In this document: positions 58,234 through 64,000 of the stretch, piece by piece
How the letters are laid out: every line of letters begins with the position of its first letter
Position numbering within the stretch: the first letter of the stretch is position 1
From: Calycina herbarum
Taxonomy: Eukaryota; Ascomycota; Leotiomycetes; Helotiales; Pezizellaceae
Direction of reading: 5' to 3'
DNA length: 64,000 nucleotides
NCBI GenBank assembly: GCA_001414485.1
Contig: LLEY01000021.1
Location: 124,001-188,000, forward strand
Made by a program: the position numbers and the translations under genes
Notes under the pieces: generated by a model
What the model was told of the DNA's origin: nothing
Database searches by the model: none
What the model saw: the letters and a program-made list of their open reading frames with translations, nothing else

Positions 58234-60130
58234 GGTCACCATCTGTGGAATCGGAATCAACGAGTGAGGGAGTGCAACGATGTCGAGTGAACATTTGGCT
58301 GGCTGTTGCTTCGAGTCTAATAAAAGGGGGTTGAATGAATGGTGGGAGATGTTCATGTATATTAGTTCCGCGCGGGCGGGCTCCCCTATATTTGCATCAT
58401 GTCGAGCGAATGTTTTTAGCCAGTCTTGGGCGGCGGCTGCTTAGCTTCTGCAGAATCTCTCTTCTCTAACATAAAACGACTATGTTTGTCTTTTTCCTGG
58501 GGGGCGTTGGATGGGAGGGCATGTTGGGGTGATGGGTAGAAAGCAAGCGGATGGTTGTTTGTAGTTATAGATGTATAGATATATGTTATGAAGTAATATT
58601 TTTTGACTGAGGTGTGGTGTTTGTTTCTTGCTTGTTTGGTCGTGGTAGAAGCTGTGGAGAGAGGTATATTGTTTCTTTTCCTCTTGGATGGGGTATTCTT
58701 CGCCTCGCCAATCCTCTTGGAGTATTAATCGTTGTGTATTTATTTTTTGTTGATTGGAAAATATAGTCGGTTTGGGTTCTTTCAAGTGAATGGTAGGCGT
58801 AAGTTCGCTTTGACTGAAAAGAAACCACTTGAGGCCGAGGGGATAGGTATGGTAGCACGATACGAAAGTACGATGGTATGGCACGAATTCTCAAGTCCTA
58901 CCTGGTTGTGGGTACAGACGACCTGGTCTCCTCGGCTACTCGTAGCATTATATACCTTACCTACCAAATTCATGGAGGGAAACCCTGCAGCTCAGCCCAG
59001 GTCAAGGCAAACCCTTTGAAGTTCTTCACTTTGATGATATTTATCAAAACAACCATCAAATATCTTCCACAATTTCCAAGACTCAAATTGCTGAAAGCAC
59101 GATTTACCAGTCCGTCTGCCTTGGAACCCTTATACATAGATAAGTCTAGACAAGGAATCGGGCTTTTTCCGGGGAGGCGGTCTACGTGGTCGGCCGCGAA
59201 GACCACCAGGGGCGAAGGGGAGCAAAAGGCTGCTGCGCGTAAGCAAGAGAGATAGAAGAGCTCGATGGTGATGATACCTTTATTTCCGGGGATTTCTTTC
59301 CGCAAAGGGAGCTTTTGGTGTTGTTTATTATGTCAACACCGTACAGTAATTTTCTCTCTTCTGGGAACCACAATATTTCTTTCCTGGATTCTTCACCAGC
59401 CTTGTCATCAGACTGGCGGCAAGGCATGTGAGATGATGGATTAAGCTCTGGCCTTGCAACTAGTTGATCGAGTCTACTCGACCCGGCTCAACACCTCGAT
59501 TCCAGTTTCTCAACTCACCAGGGCAAGCACAATGGATGTCCTGAATCTCGTCGTACCTAGGTACCCTTTGGCTTCTTTCCCGTTCTCCTTTCTCCCTTGT
59601 GCAAGCGAATTCAATTCCGCATTCCCCATCTTCAGGTTGAAGAGGAGGGCGATGAAGCAAGTCTTGCCGCGCGCGTTGTCAAGGAGGAAAGAACGACTAC
59701 CTCCCCCTCCCCAACAAAAAATCCTCACAACACCGCAACAAAATTTCCAGGCAGGCCTGTGATGGTTGGGAAGGGCATAGAGGTAGATACGTTAGTAAAA
59801 AAACATAAGTCCATTTCCGCCCCCTTGCACTGCCCGTGGCTTTCCGTTTATGCTGGTCGTGCCTTCCTTATCCCCAACATGCGATCAGCTCAAGGCAAGT
59901 CAGCCTTCAAAATTCCGATCGCTTTCACTTGAATCTGTTTTCTGCCCGGACTGTAAGTGGAAAGTCCGCAGAGCCGGTGATTCTCGGCAAGGAGAACTTT
60001 TAGCATTGTTTACAAGTAAACACGGGAGAAACGTTTGCTTCTTGGAATCGCACGCAACCCGAGACGACAAAAACGAAGAAACGCAAGTCATGCCTTTATA
60101 AAAACTTTGAGGTGGATTTCAATCACCTGG
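58234..60130. other. TIM50 3' flank and gap, no gene seen
   Basis: Overlapping short ORFs occur at 58480-58894, 58732-59305 and 59454-60101. They conflict in strand and none has a motif. I see no supported coding gene. Confidence 0.4.
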
Positions 60131-61130
60131 ATCTGTGAGTGAGACCTTCTATGTTGGTCGCCCTCTCCTCCCAACGATAAAACCCTCGCCCTCTCCCACC
60201 TCCTCTCTTCTTTTCTCCTTCCTTCACACACACATTCTTCTCCAAACAACAATTCGACTCGCCCCCAAAGTCCCTCCATTACACGCACTCCCAAGGCTTC
60301 TACACGAGAGACTGGACAGGCCAACAGCTCGAGGCCAATCCCTCTTGCTGATCCCGAGGTAGCTCAGAAGACTCACATGTGTCCCCGTGGCTCTGCTCGG
60401 TTCTCTTTGGCAGGCGTGGCTACCTGGGTTGTGGAGACTTTGTTTTCAAATACCTTTTCTTGTGGGCTTTTTTGCCTTTTAAGCGACCTGGGGCTTTGAC
60501 GAATTGAAGTCTTTGAGAAGGGTTTCAAATGCCCCAGTGGTGCTTTGGTAACCTTGCTCCTTGGTTCCTACGCTCTTCTGGGACGATCAACGAGGACTGT
60601 AGGAAAGGTTTGGGATCTTCGGTTGGGTTGGAAAGAAGCTGAGATATTCGTTGGATTTTTCTCGAGTTCATGACAACCTTCGCGTTGATGCTAAGGATCG
60701 TATCCATCTGTCTACATTCGGGTTTGGAGAGGGTGTTTCTTTCTTTTTTTTGAAGATCTGTTGTGATTGGAGTCGGGTTTCCAGATCATGATGTTCAAAC
60801 TGGAAAGTTTTGCTCTGTGTTTAGAGAGGAGTTCGGGGAGAGTGGCTTCTTTTTGTGGAAATCTGTGTGATGGTCTTTTTTTCGTGGGCTGTTGTTCGCT
60901 TCTTCTCGAGATCCTGTTAGTGTCGTCTTAAAAGCCAAGCTGTAGTATCCTCTAGAACTCATATCATCAGACAAGAACACATGGAAGCATACGATTCCTG
61001 GGGGCGAGAGCTAGAGAAATGATAGCTTTGATACTTGCATTGTTGATTTGTTTTGAATTGATTTGCGAATTTGGGATTGTGGATTTTAAAATCGAGGAGT
61101 GATGTGGTGTTTGTTTTAGAGAGGTGGTTT
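60131..61130 (+). promoter_or_regulatory. CT-rich promoter/leader-like stretch
   Basis: From about 60,160 to 60,300 the plus strand is CT-rich (CCTCTCTTCTTTTCTCC, CACACACACATTC), typical of fungal transcription starts, but no ORF with a motif follows before 64,000. This could be the start of a long non-coding transcript or of a gene with a very long, intron-containing leader beyond the window. Confidence 0.3.
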
Positions 61131-63790
61131 TACTGTCGAAAGTTCGGCCGCTGTCGATTTATAGTTGTACTTGCTTCTACGTTTGTGTTTTAAAGTTGAG
61201 GATAGCGGGGTTTTCGTGGGGGTTGTTCTTAATGAGTATCTTAAAATGAGTGTTCTTCCATATGAAACCCTCGAGTTGACGTATTCACCCAAGCTGCTGA
61301 GATTTTGATAACACTACTTAGGGGTTGTTTTTTGAGATTTCTGATGGGTATACTATTGGACGAGTATACATGCTTGCCTTTCTGGCTTTATGTTTGTCCA
61401 TGCTTTTCTTAAGTAGCTTGTGGTATGTTATGGAAACAAATTATCGCGTGAAGCATATGTCCCTGTTCTAGAATTAAACCTCATTCCAGGGGAGAACCTT
61501 GAGTCCTGGATTGGAGACTCGGTCTAAGCAAACATGAGCTATGATCCTGTAATCTGTTTCGATTCGAATGTTTGCTACGGAATTTTCAGTACTCGCAGCA
61601 TTGTATAGGAGCTATATATCGATTGAGAATAGTTTTCTGTTAAACAGGAATGCAGAGAATCGACGAGAAGTTGGCGTATTGAGGGTTTTTTTTTCTTATT
61701 AGTAAGTGTTCATCTTTGAGCTAGGTATAAGATAGATCATGGATTTTTCCCCCCTTGTTACAAAGATGAGGGGTAGATATTTTGAAGGGCTTTTTTTGGT
61801 GTCGAAAGTTTATTGCCTGTCGATAGACAGTTTTCGTTGCGTTTGTACTTTTTTTTTTTTTTGGAGATGGAAGGGAAAAATAGGGGTATTCTAGTGTTGA
61901 TTGTTATGGCTTTATGATCGTAGATTGATGAATGGTACTCTGAAGCTTGAGGCTGGGCTGGCTGACGAGACTGTGTAAGGATCGTCCGGCTCGAAATGCC
62001 AGTGTAATCCACAAGACCTGTTCCTCTTTGGCAATCGTGAGGTTAAAGTTGGCTCTTTTGAGGGATTTCTCCGCTGGTGAAGAGCTTACTGTCTGTTGCC
62101 TTTCCGGCTGTGAGACGTCATTTCGCTGGTTCGTATTAGTACCTGTGATTTTTCTAGAGAGGGGATTCTAGTTTCAAGATTCATTAAGAAAGGCCGAGGA
62201 AATTACCGGGCCTTGGGTGGGTTATTGAGAGATCTCTGATTTTTAAGAAAAGTACTATAAGGTGGCTTTGTTTGAATGATGAGAAGCTCAAGAGTGATAT
62301 TATACCAAGTATTTATTTGAAGTACGTTTTTCGGTATTCTTGGTTTTGGAGCGGGTGGGTGTTTATGCCTAGCCTTGGTTAAGGGGGGATGCTTTTCGTT
62401 TACAGACTTAGTCAAATTCTCTTTTTGTCACGCTCTTCGGTTGTTGGTCCATCTTGGTTTTCTGGGTGGCTTATTCTTTAATTGCAAGCTGTGAGCAAGG
62501 TTAGTTGTTAGCATCAAATGTCCAAGTTGCTGTAAGAATTCACGGACACGCACCGATTTTGCGAATTAGTAAGACTTTAGACGTCTATTCTATGTCTTTT
62601 CAAGATGAGGAACGATTCTTTTTAGTTCAATGGCTTCTTTCTTTTCGCCCTCGACTAGCGATGCTTCTTCTAATAAGATGCGTTTGCTATCGAAAGTTCT
62701 TTGGCTGTCGATTTATACTTGTACTTTCGTTTTGTACTTTTTTTGCGGAAGGAAGGGAGGGATAGAGTGGTTTTTGTGGGGCTCGTTATAGATTTCTGAT
62801 GGTAGATCGAGGTATGGTACTCTCCGAAATCCATTGTCTTGCCAAGTGTGATCATCACCTGGTTCCAAGAAGCTGAATACCTGGTAGTCTTGAGCCATCT
62901 CTTGACCTTTTCAAGAGTTGTTGGTGATAGTGGCGCTGCTTCCCGGTGGAATATTTGCTCCTCTTGTAAATATTCGTCGTGTTCTATTCGTAAAACGCCT
63001 GGGTCGTAACGAATATAATCGTGGATCATTGAATTCTTACTCTGAAGCTTGGGTTGGACTGACTGACCAGCACGTATATTTGTTAGATGTAGTCTACTAC
63101 TCTGAACTCTGCGAGGTTCTAACTGAACTAATTTTTGCAATTTAAGAGTTTCATGATGATTGAAGTTATACTTGAGCCTCGCGCAACAAATCTCCATGTT
63201 GAAAAGGCAAATTAGGGAATACTTTATGGGTTTTGAAGGCCACGGAGACATTTGTTGATTGATTTCTGCTTCTTGTAACAACGAAAGGGGGTTTTTGTTT
63301 ATTCTCGTATAAGTACGAAATGAGGGCAAAGTCCTAGAAGGATTTGGGGAAACATTCTAGGAGGGTTGAGTGATGGCACTGATATTTTTGTATTAGGTTG
63401 GCTTTACGGTTTTTTATCGCTATCGGGGGGAGTCTCTTTGGCTCGGAATTTCAGCCATTTTCTTATTTTGTTAAGCTCTATATTTCATGGTTTGTCTTAG
63501 TTTCTAATAGTCTATTCTTTGAAAGGTACAAGCAGAATTAGTCGCTATTAACAAATGTCTGAGCTGATTGGAAAAACTAGAGGACTCGTATCTAAGTCGT
63601 GGATAAGTGTAGCAGTGGGCTTCAATTCTCTCTGTCTTCAAGAGGAGTTATGATTTATCCTAGCATGCTAGTTGTTTTTCTTAGATGAAATTATTACGAA
63701 AGTAAGATATAGATATTATGAGGAGCTGAACTTGGTGTCGAATGTTTTGTCGCTGTCGATAAAGAGGTTTACTTGCGTTTAATATTTCGG
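61131..63790 (+). repeat. four diverged copies of a TGTCGAAAGTT...CTGTCGAT unit
   Basis: Related blocks begin at about 61131, 61797, 62685 and 63733. Each reads roughly TGTCGAAAGTT, then about 5-8 bases, GCTGTCGAT, then a TTGTACTT/GCGTTT-like stretch. Three of them continue into a T-run or GGAAGG tract. Other shared words between units are TACTCTGAAGCTTG (about 61,937 and 63,037) and AGATATT (before the second and fourth). Spacing is uneven (666, 888 and 1048 bp). There is no coding potential across the units. Confidence 0.6.
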
Positions 63791-64000
63791 AACATAAGAG
63801 AAGGAGAGTGGTCATTTTTACTTGGAAATGATGGTTGATTTCCGGTTTTGAGTTGAGTGACCTGGGTTGAGTCTTGTATAGACTTTGGGCATCGACATAA
63901 TTGTATATTCCGTGAGTTTCGCACTTTAGGTAGATAATAAAATATCTTTCCGCTGGCTTTTTTATGGGAAGTGTATTGGATATTGCTTGAGGGGTTTGGG

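Noticed and set aside
1..64000. tRNA, rRNA or CRISPR loci, and secondary-metabolite core genes
   Set aside because: I looked for tRNA-like T-loops, regular repeat-spacer arrays and PKS/NRPS/terpene motifs and saw none; a tRNAscan or antiSMASH run would be decisive.

Overview
This is a nuclear window from a filamentous ascomycete (Pezizomycotina). The genes have short GT-AG introns of about 45-120 nt with CTAAC/CTGAC-like branch points. Transposon relics are AT-rich and carry CpA-to-TpA type decay (repeat-induced point mutation, RIP). Fungal F-box, kinase-like and TIM50/TED1/GNA1 genes are present. A leotiomycete-like fungus is my guess only; nothing in the sequence proves the class.

Layout. 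0.2-3.8 kb: a secreted GH115 alpha-glucuronidase in six exons. 4.4-4.8 kb: a small membrane protein. 4.8-7.6 kb: a decayed hAT transposon with terminal repeats and an 8-bp target duplication. 10.8-12.4 kb: a coiled-coil protein. 14-23 kb: a dynamic, partly AT-rich island with orphan or broken genes, a Cys-rich mini-protein, a frameshifted kinase-like gene, a pogo/Fot1 element with perfect 47-bp terminal repeats, a partial gene duplication with RIP-like changes, and a 469-bp MITE. 23.4-24.4 kb: a polytopic membrane protein. 26.5-29.2 kb: a DUF1399/glycine-rich-domain protein with a Gly-Cys tail. 30.4-32 kb: an F-box protein. 32.4-34.4 kb: a TED1/CDC1-type metallophosphoesterase. 34.8-36.5 kb: a second coiled-coil protein, paralogous in its N-terminus to the one at 10.8 kb and ending in an RGG box and zinc knuckle. 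38.9-40.3 kb: a secreted protein with three Cys modules. 41.4-48.5 kb: a secreted alpha/beta hydrolase, a GH27 alpha-galactosidase, a GNA1-type acetyltransferase and an MFS sugar transporter. 50.9-53.3 kb: a single-pass membrane protein. 54.9-55.9 kb: an F-box-like protein. 56.5-58.2 kb: TIM50. 58.2-64 kb: no coding gene, but diverged long repeats.

Functionally the window mixes housekeeping genes (TIM50, TED1, GNA1) with secreted or uptake functions for plant polysaccharide sugars (GH115, GH27, sugar transporter). The most unusual items are the paralogous coiled-coil pair, two homologous (introner-like) introns in the GH27 gene, clustered imperfect palindromes centred on GGTNACC, and the non-coding repeat array at the right end. 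All splice sites were placed by eye.
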